DNA of 48,855 nucleotides from UBA2982 sp040081395 (GCA_040081395.1 JBEBGN010000011.1:1-48855); one strand, 5' to 3'; shown: positions 8,742 through 17,611, counted from the stretch's first letter. Notes: generated from the letters alone by a model not told the origin. A program made the numbers and translations.

Positions 8742-9824
8742 CTACCGGCCGGTTGGGATCACGGCCGAGCCGAGCATGTCGGCTTCGAACTCCACGGTGC
8801 GCAGCAACTCGAACGTGCTCGCATCGTAGACGTCGATGGTGGGCCCGGCAACAAAGACATACAGCTTCTCTCCGTCGGCGCTCACCCTCAGGCCCATACG
8901 GGGCCGGCCAGCGAACGGATGTCGTCGCGTGACGCGCCGGGCATCCAGGTCGAACTCCCAGAACTCGTAGCGGCCGATATCGGCATAGAGGGCGAACGCC
9001 TTCCGTCCGCCCGGCGCGAGCGCGAAGCGCCCCACGGGCTCAGAAGGCCCGAGCGTGAAGAAGTCGACATCCTTCTCGGTGAGCCGCACGCGGGCGATCC
9101 CCATCAAGCTCCGATTCTGCGCCGGGTCGGTCATCCGATAGAGGCCGGTCGCGACCCCGGGCTCGTCGTAGGTATCGGAGTTCACCGAGAAGTTCGTTCG
9201 CCCGAGCCCCGGTTCGAGGGGCTGCGACATCTCCCAGCGATCTACCTCTTCGAACGTGTCCGCGTCGAGGGCGATGATGTCCTCGACGAAGAAGTACAAC
9301 GTCTCGCCATCGGATGAGTACCGAAGCCCAACGCCTCGGTCGCGGGCTTCGCCGTCAGGCCACGGAATCGTGTCGGTAACCTGCTTCGACACCAGGTCGT
9401 ACTCCAAGAGGAAGGGTCCCTCGACCAGATAACGGTCGCGCAGCTTGGTGTAGCGCTTCACGAAGAGGGCAGCGCGCTCGTCGGAAGGATGGGGCGCAAA
9501 CCCGTCGATGCGGACCACGACGTTGTCGTGCGAGAGCGTGATCTCGTCGACCACGCGCTGGCCAGCCACGTCCACGATCTCGATATTCTGGCCCGAGGCC
9601 TCCTCCACATAGAGCCGCGTCCTCGCCTCGTTCACGAGGATGTCGGTGGGGAAGAAGTGGCTCATCGTGATCCGGCCCGTCACGAGCTCGGAAGCCTCGT
9701 CCCACATCACGACATCGTTGGTGTACGTCGAGATGTACCAGGTCGCCGTCTGCGCACCGACCTGGGGCGCGGAAACGACGCACGGGAGCGCGACGAGAAC
9801 CGAGATCGACAGAATCTTCCTCAT
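8742..9824 (-). CDS. qhpB: QHNDH beta subunit, beta-propeller
   Basis: 360 residues from ATG 9824, preceded by AGGCGG overlapping the qhpC stop. The signal peptide ends near VGAQ (about residue 24). The mature part is built of repeated four-strand blades (for example ARTRLYVEEASGQNIEIVD and YSSDGETLYFFVEDIIALD), the pattern of seven-bladed YVTN/amine-dehydrogenase-like propellers. In QHNDH the beta subunit is a periplasmic seven-bladed propeller that holds the small gamma subunit and forms part of the substrate channel. Position between qhpC and qhpF matches known clusters. The frame is open further upstream, but that stretch is the shadow of qhpC. Confidence 0.9.
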   Translation of the reverse strand: MRKILSISVLVALPCVVSAPQVGAQTATWYISTYTNDVVMWDEASELVTGRITMSHFFPTDILVNEARTRLYVEEASGQNIEIVDVAGQRVVDEITLSHDNVVVRIDGFAPHPSDERAALFVKRYTKLRDRYLVEGPFLLEYDLVSKQVTDTIPWPDGEARDRGVGLRYSSDGETLYFFVEDIIALDADTFEEVDRWEMSQPLEPGLGRTNFSVNSDTYDEPGVATGLYRMTDPAQNRSLMGIARVRLTEKDVDFFTLGPSEPVGRFALAPGGRKAFALYADIGRYEFWEFDLDARRVTRRHPFAGRPRMGLRVSADGEKLYVFVAGPTIDVYDASTFELLRTVEFEADMLGSAVIPTGR

Positions 9825-9835
9825 TTCGAATCCGC

Positions 9836-10222
9836 CTAGGGGAAGATGAGGTCGAGCTTCCGCCAGTCCTTCTGGGCTGAGGCGCACTTGCCCGTCCAAT
9901 CCTGTGCGTGGTTCAGCTGATCCGGCACATGAGCCGGCCAGAAGCACGAGAGGTGACAATCGAAGATGTCGCGCTCGACCGGTTGGCAGAGGCCGGCGGT
10001 CCCGCCCCGCGAATCGACCTCCCACCCCGGCGAGAAGACCAGAGAGCACCCCAGAGGAAAGTGCGGACCGTTCTCCTCGTGCGGCGGCGTGCGAAGACCC
10101 ACTACGTCGAGCTCGTCGGCACTCGCCTCCACCGAGCCTTCGGCGCGCGCGTTCGCGGACTCCCGAGCGACGAACGCCTCGATGCGCGTCGCCTTCTGAT
10201 TGATCGGCCTGATGTGTTTCAT
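9836..10222 (-). CDS. qhpC: QHNDH gamma subunit precursor carrying the CTQ cofactor
   Basis: 128 residues, with a strong GGAGG ribosome site 8-12 nt before ATG 10222. The first ~50 residues form a charged leader without any export signal. The core holds C59, E68, C79, D85, C89, C93, W95, D101. The spacings C59-E68 (9), C79-D85 (6), C93-D101 (8) and C89-W95 (6) equal those of the known Paracoccus links Cys7-Glu16, Cys27-Asp33, Cys41-Asp49 and the Cys37-Trp43 tryptophylquinone, and the Cys-to-Cys spacings (20 and 10) also match. So three thioethers and a CTQ can form. Differences: Phe94 just before the CTQ Trp, an extra Cys113, and a longer leader. It is the catalytic subunit that oxidises primary amines. 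Confidence 0.93.
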   Translation of the reverse strand: MKHIRPINQKATRIEAFVARESANARAEGSVEASADELDVVGLRTPPHEENGPHFPLGCSLVFSPGWEVDSRGGTAGLCQPVERDIFDCHLSCFWPAHVPDQLNHAQDWTGKCASAQKDWRKLDLIFP

Positions 10223-10252
10223 GGTTCGCCTCCTCTTGGACCTGCGCCCCGG

Positions 10253-11764
10253 CTATGCGTCGAAGCGCGAGAGGAACTTCGGATTCTTTTCCGCCAGGGC
10301 GCCGTAGATCTCGAGGCACGTGTGTGTCCAGCTGCGGACCCAAGTGCAGTAATGCAGGTTCGCGTGGGACGAGTCACCGTAGCGAACGTGTGCCTCGTGG
10401 TAGCAACCACCTGAACAGATCGGTCGTGCCCAGCAGGTGTGGCAGTCGGTCTTGGACGCTATGTGGTGGTCCACGAGGAAGCGCTCCTGCTTCTCGCGGT
10501 CGAGACCCTCCGACACGCTGCCGAGCGTGTGCTCGGGTGACCCGGCGAACCGATGACAGAGCGAGACGTTGCCATCGGTCGCGACGCCCATCAGACCGAG
10601 GCCCGCACCGCAACCGTACGCCTTGCTGACTCCCTTGTGGATCTCCTCGATCGTGTCACGCACGTTCGAGAACCCATGGTGCTCGTCGCGTAGTGCGCAC
10701 GCCAACCACTCGTGCGCGAGCTCCTCGAACTGACGGAGCATGGCGTCCTTGCCCTCGGGAGTAATCGCGTAGTCGCGGTGATCCTGCGTCGTCACGGGCG
10801 CGAGTCCGACCTCCCAGAATCCGACCTCCTCCGTGAGGTGACGGAAGATCTCGAGCACATTGAGATGCTTTTGGGTCAGCGTGACGCGAGCCCCGATCGG
10901 CCGGCTTCTGTGGACCTGGAGCAACTCCTTGATCTTGGGGAGCACGACGTCGTATGTGCCGCGCCCGTTGTGGAAGACTCGGAGACCGTCCTGCACCTGC
11001 TTCGGGCCGTCGATCGAGATCGTCACGCCGATCTGGTTGTCGGCGAGCCACTGGATGATCTCGGGTTTTAGCAGCGTCGCATTGGTCGTGAGGCTGAACT
11101 CGATCCGCTTGCCCTCCTCCGCCGCCCGTCGACGCGCATATGTAACGGTGCGCTGAAGGACGGGAAAGTTCAGAAGTGTCTCGCCGCCGAAGAACGTGAG
11201 CTGTGCGACCGGCTGGCCCTTCGACTCCGCGAGAAGGAAGTCCACGCTCTCCTCGGCCGTGTCCTCACTCATGAACTTGGGCTGCTTCCCGTACTGTGTG
11301 TCGACGATCTTGTCCTCGCCGTACTCATAGCAATACGTGCAGGCCAAGTTGCACTTGTTCGTGACGTTGAGGACCATCGTATTGAGCGGAAAGTCCGCCG
11401 GGGGCAGGTCGTTCGGAACCTGATCCTTGGGGGCGGAGGGATCTCCGATCGCTCTGATCTCGGTCAGCTCGTCGATGATGTCGCGAACGTGGTCCGAGTC
11501 GTGCCCGTGTGAGGTCGCTTCCACGAGCGCGTCCATTTCGAGCGGGCCGCCGGAGAGGGCATCGAGGATGGCCGAGCCCGTCTCATCCAGTCTGAAGACC
11601 CCGGCCGACGGCACCATATAGAGGAACCGCGCGCCGAACGCCTCGAAGGCGTGGAACTCCCGCAGCGCGACCGACCGGCCTACCTCGGGTCGCCGGGAGG
11701 CTACCGCGGTTGGGGGAGTCAGGGGGCACCCCCCGTCGCGCGGGGATCTTCGATCGACCGCCAT
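10253..11764 (-). CDS. qhpD: Radical SAM/SPASM thioether-forming maturase QhpD
   Basis: 503 residues. The radical SAM cluster motif is CNLACTYC (C138, C142, C145), followed by the FFGGE glycine motif (about 191-195). A C-terminal SPASM region has C385, C403, C441, C444, C450, C454 and C473, enough for two auxiliary [4Fe-4S] clusters. An N-terminal domain (about 35-110) resembles the peptide-binding RRE region of sactipeptide-type maturases. QhpD makes the Cys-to-Asp/Glu methylene thioethers in the gamma subunit, encoded 30 bp downstream. The ATG at 11764 lies inside qhpA; no GTG or TTG occurs between it and the conserved LREFHAF region, so the 46-bp overlap seems real. Confidence 0.93.
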   Translation of the reverse strand: MAVDRRSPRDGGCPLTPPTAVASRRPEVGRSVALREFHAFEAFGARFLYMVPSAGVFRLDETGSAILDALSGGPLEMDALVEATSHGHDSDHVRDIIDELTEIRAIGDPSAPKDQVPNDLPPADFPLNTMVLNVTNKCNLACTYCYEYGEDKIVDTQYGKQPKFMSEDTAEESVDFLLAESKGQPVAQLTFFGGETLLNFPVLQRTVTYARRRAAEEGKRIEFSLTTNATLLKPEIIQWLADNQIGVTISIDGPKQVQDGLRVFHNGRGTYDVVLPKIKELLQVHRSRPIGARVTLTQKHLNVLEIFRHLTEEVGFWEVGLAPVTTQDHRDYAITPEGKDAMLRQFEELAHEWLACALRDEHHGFSNVRDTIEEIHKGVSKAYGCGAGLGLMGVATDGNVSLCHRFAGSPEHTLGSVSEGLDREKQERFLVDHHIASKTDCHTCWARPICSGGCYHEAHVRYGDSSHANLHYCTWVRSWTHTCLEIYGALAEKNPKFLSRFDA

Positions 11765-13404
11765 GGATCGAAGCGCATATAGAGCGGGACGGTCACCACG
11801 AGATGGGCTCGTGCAGTCAATGCGCGACCGTCGGGCCGAGCGTACGTCGCGACGACCCAGGCATCCCCGATGTTGTTGCGGAGGCCCGTGCGATTCGGGT
11901 TGGGGCCGTCCTCGGCCGGAACGAACACACCGTCCGGACGCATGGTCCCGATGTACTCGATGTCGTCGTCACCGAACACGGCAGCGTACTCCTCGGTGCG
12001 CCAGGTGACGCTGACACGCCCGAGGTCGAGGTCGTCGTCCGTGCCCGATTCCTCGTCGGGTCCGTCGTCGAAGCCGCGCGCCTCGAAGACCTGATACCCC
12101 TTGGGGAAATTCGCGCCACCCACACGAGCCATCCCCCTGCTCGGCGTCAACTCGAGACGATCGACCCCGTCATGCACCACGACGGCACTCTCGACGACCG
12201 AGCCGAAGGCGAAGAGGTCACGTGCGCCGACGGGCGCGTCGGGGGCCACGGTCAGACGCACGGTGAGAACACCTGCCTCCGGTCCGCTCACGGCCAGGAC
12301 CGCTACGCCCGCGCCGAAGTCGAGGTCGGCCGCGGACCCGCCGGTCAGGCCCCCTCCGTACACCCGCACCTCCGTTGTCGACCCCCGTTGGACCGCCGTG
12401 GGGAACACACCGGTTGCGACCGGGCCTGTCACGCGAGTCAACCTCACATCCGGCCCGAACTCGTCGTAGTCGCCCCTGAACCAACGGCCCGACATGGTGC
12501 GGTTATCACGCTCGACCAGCATCACCTCCCGGAGCTCATCCGGTGAACCCGGATTCGAGCGGCCGCGCCACTGGTAACCGGTGTAAACCATGGCCTCGCC
12601 GGAGCGGCGTACCCGCTCTCCCGATTCGACGTAGACGTACTCGATCGAAGTCGTGAAGAGCTCGGGATCGGAGGCGTCCGCAGAGATCGTCACGGTACCA
12701 TGGATTGGCCCTCTGCCCGGCTCCTGGCCCAAGAGAGCCCACGTGCCAGCCAGGCGCGGTGGGCGCTGAGTGGCCGCCCACGCCGACCACTCGGCGGTCT
12801 CCAGGGGGAAGACGTCGGATAGGTGATCGATCGCGACGTCCATGGGATGGCGACGATCGCCCTCCTCCGGTGGCAGCCCCGATCGACGGAAGGACTGGAA
12901 GTCCACGAGCGGATAGAGCGCGCGGTGGGTGCTGAGGAGCAGGCCCCACTCCTCTTCGGTGCGACGTTGCGTGATCACGCGACCCATCGAGTGGCATTGG
13001 ATGCACGTGAACTCCACGCCCGAGTCACCCTCATAGTCGTGGTCGATGAGTCGGCGCTCGACCTCGAACAGCCCGGGCCGGAGTTCTTCCGGGGCGAGCC
13101 CCTGCCCGTTCGCGAGATATCGAACGATCTGCCGCGCTTCTTCCTGGCTGAGTCGCGCACCGTGCAACGCGACCATGCGCCGGATCGACGTCTGCCAGCC
13201 CTCGGGTGTCTTCCGCAGAAACGAGATCCGCGACATGCGGCCCTCGTCGTCCAGCGCATGGCAGCCCGAGCATCGATCGATGAGGACGTCGCTCTCGATT
13301 GCGTAGCCATCGGCGGCGGACTGCGCCGCCGCGGCACTCGCGGTCATGAGCAGGGCCAAGGCGGCCTGGACTGCGACTCGGGATCTCGAGCGAAGAGAAG
13401 ACAT
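11719..13404 (-). CDS. qhpA: QHNDH alpha subunit, diheme cytochrome c
   Basis: 561 residues from ATG 13404; a longer in-frame start exists at 13440, but 13404 gives a normal signal peptide (basic start, hydrophobic core, SAAAAQ). Two heme-c sites: CSGCH (C45, C48, H49) and CIQCH (C134, C137, H138). After the cytochrome part come several beta-sandwich domains, including IPT/Ig-like strands (GVFPTAVQRGSTTEVRVYG), as in the four-domain QHNDH alpha subunit. In the periplasm it takes electrons from the CTQ of gamma and passes them to a small carrier such as cytochrome c or azurin. It overlaps qhpD by 46 bp. Confidence 0.92.
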   Translation of the reverse strand: MSSLRSRSRVAVQAALALLMTASAAAAQSAADGYAIESDVLIDRCSGCHALDDEGRMSRISFLRKTPEGWQTSIRRMVALHGARLSQEEARQIVRYLANGQGLAPEELRPGLFEVERRLIDHDYEGDSGVEFTCIQCHSMGRVITQRRTEEEWGLLLSTHRALYPLVDFQSFRRSGLPPEEGDRRHPMDVAIDHLSDVFPLETAEWSAWAATQRPPRLAGTWALLGQEPGRGPIHGTVTISADASDPELFTTSIEYVYVESGERVRRSGEAMVYTGYQWRGRSNPGSPDELREVMLVERDNRTMSGRWFRGDYDEFGPDVRLTRVTGPVATGVFPTAVQRGSTTEVRVYGGGLTGGSAADLDFGAGVAVLAVSGPEAGVLTVRLTVAPDAPVGARDLFAFGSVVESAVVVHDGVDRLELTPSRGMARVGGANFPKGYQVFEARGFDDGPDEESGTDDDLDLGRVSVTWRTEEYAAVFGDDDIEYIGTMRPDGVFVPAEDGPNPNRTGLRNNIGDAWVVATYARPDGRALTARAHLVVTVPLYMRFDPWRSIEDPRATGGAP

Positions 13405-13503
13405 CGGCCCGGAGTGCGAGGGGAGCGCGTCCGAAAACATCGCGACGAGTACATCTTGGGAGGCCTGGCCCAGGCGCGCCAGGGACCAGCAGCCTGCACC
13501 GCG

Positions 13504-15009
13504 TCAGTCCCGCGAATGCTCCAAAAAACCCGCGGCGAACGCGGTGGCGAGGGCCGTGAGATAGTCCGGAAGGGTCACGGGAGGCGCGACCCGGTTGTAC
13601 GCGGCCCACGCCTCGGGCACGTCCGCGTGATCGGGAGCCACTGCGACGAGGGGACGCAGGTCGACGCCGCGGACATAGCGCATTCCTTCGGGATACGCGC
13701 GGCTGGCTAGGTGCTCTTCCAGAACGATGAGATGGCCATCGATTCCTGGCTGGCGAATGCTGCGCAGAGTGGACCCTGGGCGCGCGTTCAGCGCCATGCG
13801 CGACCGGATCGCGTCGAACGCACGCCGGACCTCGGCCTCCGGGACCGCGGGAGCCAATCGGTCAGGATCCGACGGTGCCCCCGCATCTTCGCCACCTGCC
13901 CGGCGTGCCGCGACTGCCCGCTTCTCCCAATACGGGGTTCCGTACGTACTCGCCGCAACCTCGAAGAAGTCGGCAGACAGTTTCCGATACGTGCGGTAGA
14001 CGTCCGCCTCGCGGCGGTCGAAGAAGCGGACGGCGGTATCGGTCATCGTCGAATCGACCATGGCCGTGTGCGCCACGATCCCCGCAAGCCATCCGGAGAA
14101 GAGCGCCTTTTTCACACCGAAGGACGAGAGGGGATCGATGAAGGACCCTGCGTCCCCCGCCAGTAAGAGCCCAGGCCGCCCGAATCGCTTCGCCGTGTAC
14201 AAGGACGCGGGGCAAGCGAAGGCCTCTCCCTCCGGCGTGGCCCCCTCGAGGATCGGCGCGACGTGGCACGTCTTGGCGAGTTCGGCCCGCAGCATACTCT
14301 CTACGGTCCGGCTACTCTGCTCGGTCGGGTGTCCCTCGATCATCGCCGCGAAGCAGCGTACCTCGGCGTCGAGCGGCACCGACCACGCCCAGCCGTCGGC
14401 GTAGCTCTCCACCAGGGTGTGGTGCGCGAGTTCGGTGGACTGCCCCCCGCGCAGGCGCCACCACTGAACCAACGCCAGGGTGCTGGTGCTACGGTCGGGC
14501 ATCCGACCCTCCGACCGGGCGAGAAGACCATGGCGTCCGGTACAGTCGATGACCCAAGGGGCCCGTAGCTCCGTCCGGGTCCGCCCCTCCGTTTCGCAGT
14601 GCACGCGCCAGCCGTCCTCCGTCTGATCCGCCGATCGGGCCGTGGTCCGCTCCCATACGGTGGCCCCGGCGCCCGCCGCGGCGTCGGTGAGCAAGGCCTC
14701 CAGACTGGCCCGGTCGACGTAGAAGCCCGGCTGGTCGCCTGCGAACGTCTCGTGCCGCACGTCTCGACCGCTCCACCACACCGAGTTGCCGCGGCTGGGG
14801 TGAACGCCCGCGGTCTCTACGGTCGTCAGAAGCGCCAGTTCATCGAGGATACGGCGTGCGGAGGGCGGCACGGACTCGGCGAGCTTCGCGGCGGGAGGCG
14901 TGCGTGGGCGGACGAGCGCCACGGAGTGCCCGTGTTGGGAAAGAAGGGTAGCCGCCGCGCACCCAGCGGGGCCTGCACCCAGAATTGCGACGTCGTAGGA
15001 GGCGGTCAT
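13504..15009 (-). CDS. qhpG: QhpG-type flavin monooxygenase for CTQ formation
   Basis: 501 residues. N-terminal FAD-binding Rossmann motif GAGPAG (11-16), and a second FAD motif LLLAGDAGSFIDPLSSFG (about 280-297), as in tryptophan halogenases and PHBH-type oxygenases. In QHNDH biogenesis QhpG hydroxylates the Trp of the crosslinked gamma subunit, on the way to the quinone. No signal peptide, so it is cytoplasmic, as needed to act before export. It is the first gene of the minus-strand cluster here; in Paracoccus, as I recall, the order is ADCBFEG with G last. Candidate start context is TAGGAT 6 nt before the ATG, which could be a weak AGGA ribosome site or a -10 element for leaderless transcription. 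Confidence 0.88.
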   Translation of the reverse strand: MTASYDVAILGAGPAGCAAATLLSQHGHSVALVRPRTPPAAKLAESVPPSARRILDELALLTTVETAGVHPSRGNSVWWSGRDVRHETFAGDQPGFYVDRASLEALLTDAAAGAGATVWERTTARSADQTEDGWRVHCETEGRTRTELRAPWVIDCTGRHGLLARSEGRMPDRSTSTLALVQWWRLRGGQSTELAHHTLVESYADGWAWSVPLDAEVRCFAAMIEGHPTEQSSRTVESMLRAELAKTCHVAPILEGATPEGEAFACPASLYTAKRFGRPGLLLAGDAGSFIDPLSSFGVKKALFSGWLAGIVAHTAMVDSTMTDTAVRFFDRREADVYRTYRKLSADFFEVAASTYGTPYWEKRAVAARRAGGEDAGAPSDPDRLAPAVPEAEVRRAFDAIRSRMALNARPGSTLRSIRQPGIDGHLIVLEEHLASRAYPEGMRYVRGVDLRPLVAVAPDHADVPEAWAAYNRVAPPVTLPDYLTALATAFAAGFLEHSRD

Positions 15010-15098
15010 GGTTGCATCCTATCGGGATCGCGAGGGGCCCGCCTACATTGTCGGGTGTCCGCCGCAGCCCCAGACGGTCGACCGACCAGGAGGCGTAT
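15010..15098. promoter_or_regulatory. Divergent control region between the qhp operon and ggt
   Basis: These 89 bp must hold the promoters for qhpG (minus) and the gamma-glutamyltransferase gene (plus). On the plus side AGGAGG at 15088-15093 is a strong ribosome site 5 nt before ATG 15099. On the minus side TAGGAT (15021-15016) ends 6 nt before the qhpG ATG. I see no convincing -35 box for either and no AraC-type qhpR gene in the window. Confidence 0.5.
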
Positions 15099-16943
15099 AT
15101 GGAATGGACTCGACGTGCCGCCCGCCCGTGGTTCCTCCGGCACCTCACGCCCGCGATGGCTCTGCTCGGCCTCCCGGCGTTCGCTTCGGCCCAATCGCCA
15201 CATCCGTTCGGACTTCCTACGGACCAGGTGCCGAACCCCGCCGCGACGATTGCGGCCGTCGGGGGATCGCGCGCTCAGGGCTGGCAGGGCCAGGGTCGCT
15301 CGGAGGTGTTGGCTCGCCACGGCATGGTCGCGACGAGCGACCCGCTTGCGGTCCAGGCCGGTCTCGAGATCCTCCGGAACGGAGGCAACGCCATCGACGC
15401 CGCCGTTGCGGCTGGCGCTGTCCTGGACGTGACGTCCCAGAACGACACGGGGATCGGCGGCGACCTCTTCGCCCTCGTGTGGGTGGCGCAGGAGCAGAAG
15501 CTCTATGCGCTCAACTCGGGGGGCTGGGCTCCGCTCGGCTGGACGCCCGAGTTCTTCCGGCAGCAGCTCGGCCTGGAGCGGGTTCCCGGCACCGGCGTGA
15601 ACGCTGCCACGGTGCCTGGCGCGATCTCGGGCTACGACGCGCTGCTCGAGCGCTTCGGCAACCTCACGTTCCGGGAGACCTTCGAGAGGGCGGCGCAGCT
15701 CGCCGAGGAGGGATGGGGGCAGGCGGAGCGACGCCACGCCGACATCGTCAGCGTGCAGAACAAGCTCCGCGGAGACCCGGACTCGAACCGCACATTCCTC
15801 GTGGACGGTGAGCCACCGGCGCTCTACAGTCTGATCCGCAACCCGGAGCTGGCGGCGGCCCTGCGCTTGATCCAGGCGGAGGGGCGCGATGCGTTCTACC
15901 GAGGTCGGATCGCCGACGCGATCGTGGCCAAGGTGCAGGCCAACGGGGGCGTGATGACCAAAGCCGACCTGGAGGAGTTCCAGTCGGAGTGGGTCGAGCC
16001 CCTCACCACCAACTACCACGGGTACGACATTTTCCAACTTCCGCCCCCGGGGCAGGGCTTCGCGGCGCTCGAGATGCTCAACATCCTCGAGGTCTGCGCG
16101 CCGGCACACGGTATCAACCTGGCCGACCTCGGGCCCACGCATCCCGACTATTGGCACTTCATGGTCGAGGCCAAGAAGCTGGCCTACTCGGACCTGCAGG
16201 CGTACAACGGAGACCCGAAATTCGAACAGGTCCCCGTCGATCGGCTCCTCTCTAAGTCCTATGCCGCAACCCTTTGCGGCAGAATCGACATGGACAGCGC
16301 CTCCGAGCCCTCGGTCACCGGCGGCCTCGACGGCGGCACGATCTATCTCACGACCGCCGATCGCTGGGGCAACATGGTGTCCTTCATCCACAGCGTCTTC
16401 TCGGTGTACGGCAGCGGAGCCACGGTCGCGCCCTACGGCTTCGTCCTGCACAACCGCGGCACCGCGTTCTCGTTGGACCCGGCGAGCCCCAACATCGTGG
16501 CTCCCCGCAAGCGACCGTTCCATTCGATCATCGCCGGCTTCGTCATGAGGGATGGCCAGCCGCTGATGACCTTCGGCAACATGGGCGGGAGCGTACAGCC
16601 GGAGACGCACGTGCAGCACATGGTCAACGTCATCGACCACGGCATGAACATCCAGATGACCACGGACGCGGCGCGATTCACGCATAGCCAGAACTCCAAC
16701 GTGTTGTCTCTGGAGAACGAGCTATTCAGCCTCGTGGGTCCGGCGCTCCAAGCCAAAGGGCACGACGTGCGTGCCGTGGACGGAGGCGCGGTTGGGGGCT
16801 ACCAGGGCATCTTGTTCACCCGCGACCCGAGTCTTCCGGTGCCCGCATTCGGACCGGAAAGCATCGCGGAGGATCACCCCGTCAATGGTGTCTACCGTGC
16901 GGGATCGGACCACCGCAAGGACGGACAAGCAGCGGGCTGGTAG
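15099..16943 (+). CDS. ggt: Secreted gamma-glutamyltransferase (Ntn hydrolase)
   Basis: 614 residues from ATG 15099 (AGGAGG before it; the open frame runs 38 codons further upstream but starts inside qhpG on the other strand). Signal peptide to about ASAQ (residue 32). The large-chain landmark GLEILRNGGNAIDAAVA (about 88-104) and small-chain start GGTIY fit the GGT family; Thr414 is the probable self-cleavage nucleophile. Conserved YGSG (437-440) and NMGGSVQP (494-501) follow. The enzyme hydrolyses or transfers gamma-glutamyl groups from glutathione and similar compounds in the periplasm or outside. It is divergent from the amine-dehydrogenase operon; a role in releasing amines from gamma-glutamyl-amines is possible but only a guess. 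Confidence 0.9.
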   Translation: MEWTRRAARPWFLRHLTPAMALLGLPAFASAQSPHPFGLPTDQVPNPAATIAAVGGSRAQGWQGQGRSEVLARHGMVATSDPLAVQAGLEILRNGGNAIDAAVAAGAVLDVTSQNDTGIGGDLFALVWVAQEQKLYALNSGGWAPLGWTPEFFRQQLGLERVPGTGVNAATVPGAISGYDALLERFGNLTFRETFERAAQLAEEGWGQAERRHADIVSVQNKLRGDPDSNRTFLVDGEPPALYSLIRNPELAAALRLIQAEGRDAFYRGRIADAIVAKVQANGGVMTKADLEEFQSEWVEPLTTNYHGYDIFQLPPPGQGFAALEMLNILEVCAPAHGINLADLGPTHPDYWHFMVEAKKLAYSDLQAYNGDPKFEQVPVDRLLSKSYAATLCGRIDMDSASEPSVTGGLDGGTIYLTTADRWGNMVSFIHSVFSVYGSGATVAPYGFVLHNRGTAFSLDPASPNIVAPRKRPFHSIIAGFVMRDGQPLMTFGNMGGSVQPETHVQHMVNVIDHGMNIQMTTDAARFTHSQNSNVLSLENELFSLVGPALQAKGHDVRAVDGGAVGGYQGILFTRDPSLPVPAFGPESIAEDHPVNGVYRAGSDHRKDGQAAGW

Positions 16944-17128
16944 GCGGCGGACACAGCGTGCCTGGACCGGCCGGCTCCGGAGCCCGAGGCCTCAATCGAT
17001 CGCAACGCGTCCGCCTCTAGCCTGGGGCTTGCGCGGAGCGCTTCCGGTTCCGCAGAATCTCGCCGTCCGTAGCCCGTCCGACCCGCTGCGGTCGCCGATC
17101 CTCAATTCCAGGACAACCGGAGATTCGA

Positions 17129-17611
17129 ATGAGCGCCAGACGATCGATGTGGGCTTGCTTGGGGATCGTGGTCCTCGTCGGTTCCGGATGCACCGCCGCG
17201 ATCGCAGGCGCGGGCCATACCTCGAGCCCCTGGGAGCTCGGCGGGACCGTGCGTGGCATGGCCCTCTACCCCCTCGGGCTGGCGGGGCTGAGCGGGGGGC
17301 CCGTCGCCACGTATTCCTACCTGAAGTGGGACGGAGGTGGTGGTAAGGACCACCTGTTCGAGGTGGGAGGCCAGCTTCGCAAGTCGTTCCCGATGGGTGT
17401 GCGCTCGCCGTGGGTGGGCGTCGAAGCCGGCTTCGCCCGCATGAACAGCTCAGGCAGCGGCTACTCCGAAAGCTCGAACGGGTGGTCCACGTGGGTGCAC
17501 GCGGGCGTGCCCGTGACGAGCTCCGTGAGCGTGTTCGGCGGTGGCGGAATCACGGGACTCTGGGACGGCACCGGAAAAAACGTCCGCATCGGCCTCGAGA
17601 TCACTCCGTAG
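17129..17611 (+). CDS. Small outer-membrane-type lipoprotein of unknown function
   Basis: 160 residues, ATG 17129 with GGAGA 5 nt upstream. The N-terminus is a lipoprotein signal (LGIVVLVGSGCTAA, lipidated Cys near residue 21). The rest alternates small, glycine and aromatic residues (PVATYSYLKWDGG, PWVGVEAGFARM, VFGGGGITGLWDG), the look of a small 8-stranded beta-barrel. I do not recognise a family. It is a single gene between ggt and a pseudogene. Confidence 0.65.
   Translation: MSARRSMWACLGIVVLVGSGCTAAIAGAGHTSSPWELGGTVRGMALYPLGLAGLSGGPVATYSYLKWDGGGGKDHLFEVGGQLRKSFPMGVRSPWVGVEAGFARMNSSGSGYSESSNGWSTWVHAGVPVTSSVSVFGGGGITGLWDGTGKNVRIGLEITP

Noticed and set aside
10253..11764. Radical SAM gene as a sactipeptide, PQQ or mycofactocin maturase
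   Set aside because: The neighbouring precursor and the diheme, propeller, flavin, protease and exporter genes match QHNDH, and the precursor spacings equal QhpC.
14985..15098. Longer N-terminus of the gamma-glutamyltransferase from 14985
   Set aside because: The extra 38 residues are Arg-rich with no signal; ATG 15099 has AGGAGG and a proper signal peptide.
16944..17128. Possible terminator after ggt
   Set aside because: GC-rich inverted pieces are present, but no stem longer than a few perfect pairs and no T-run.
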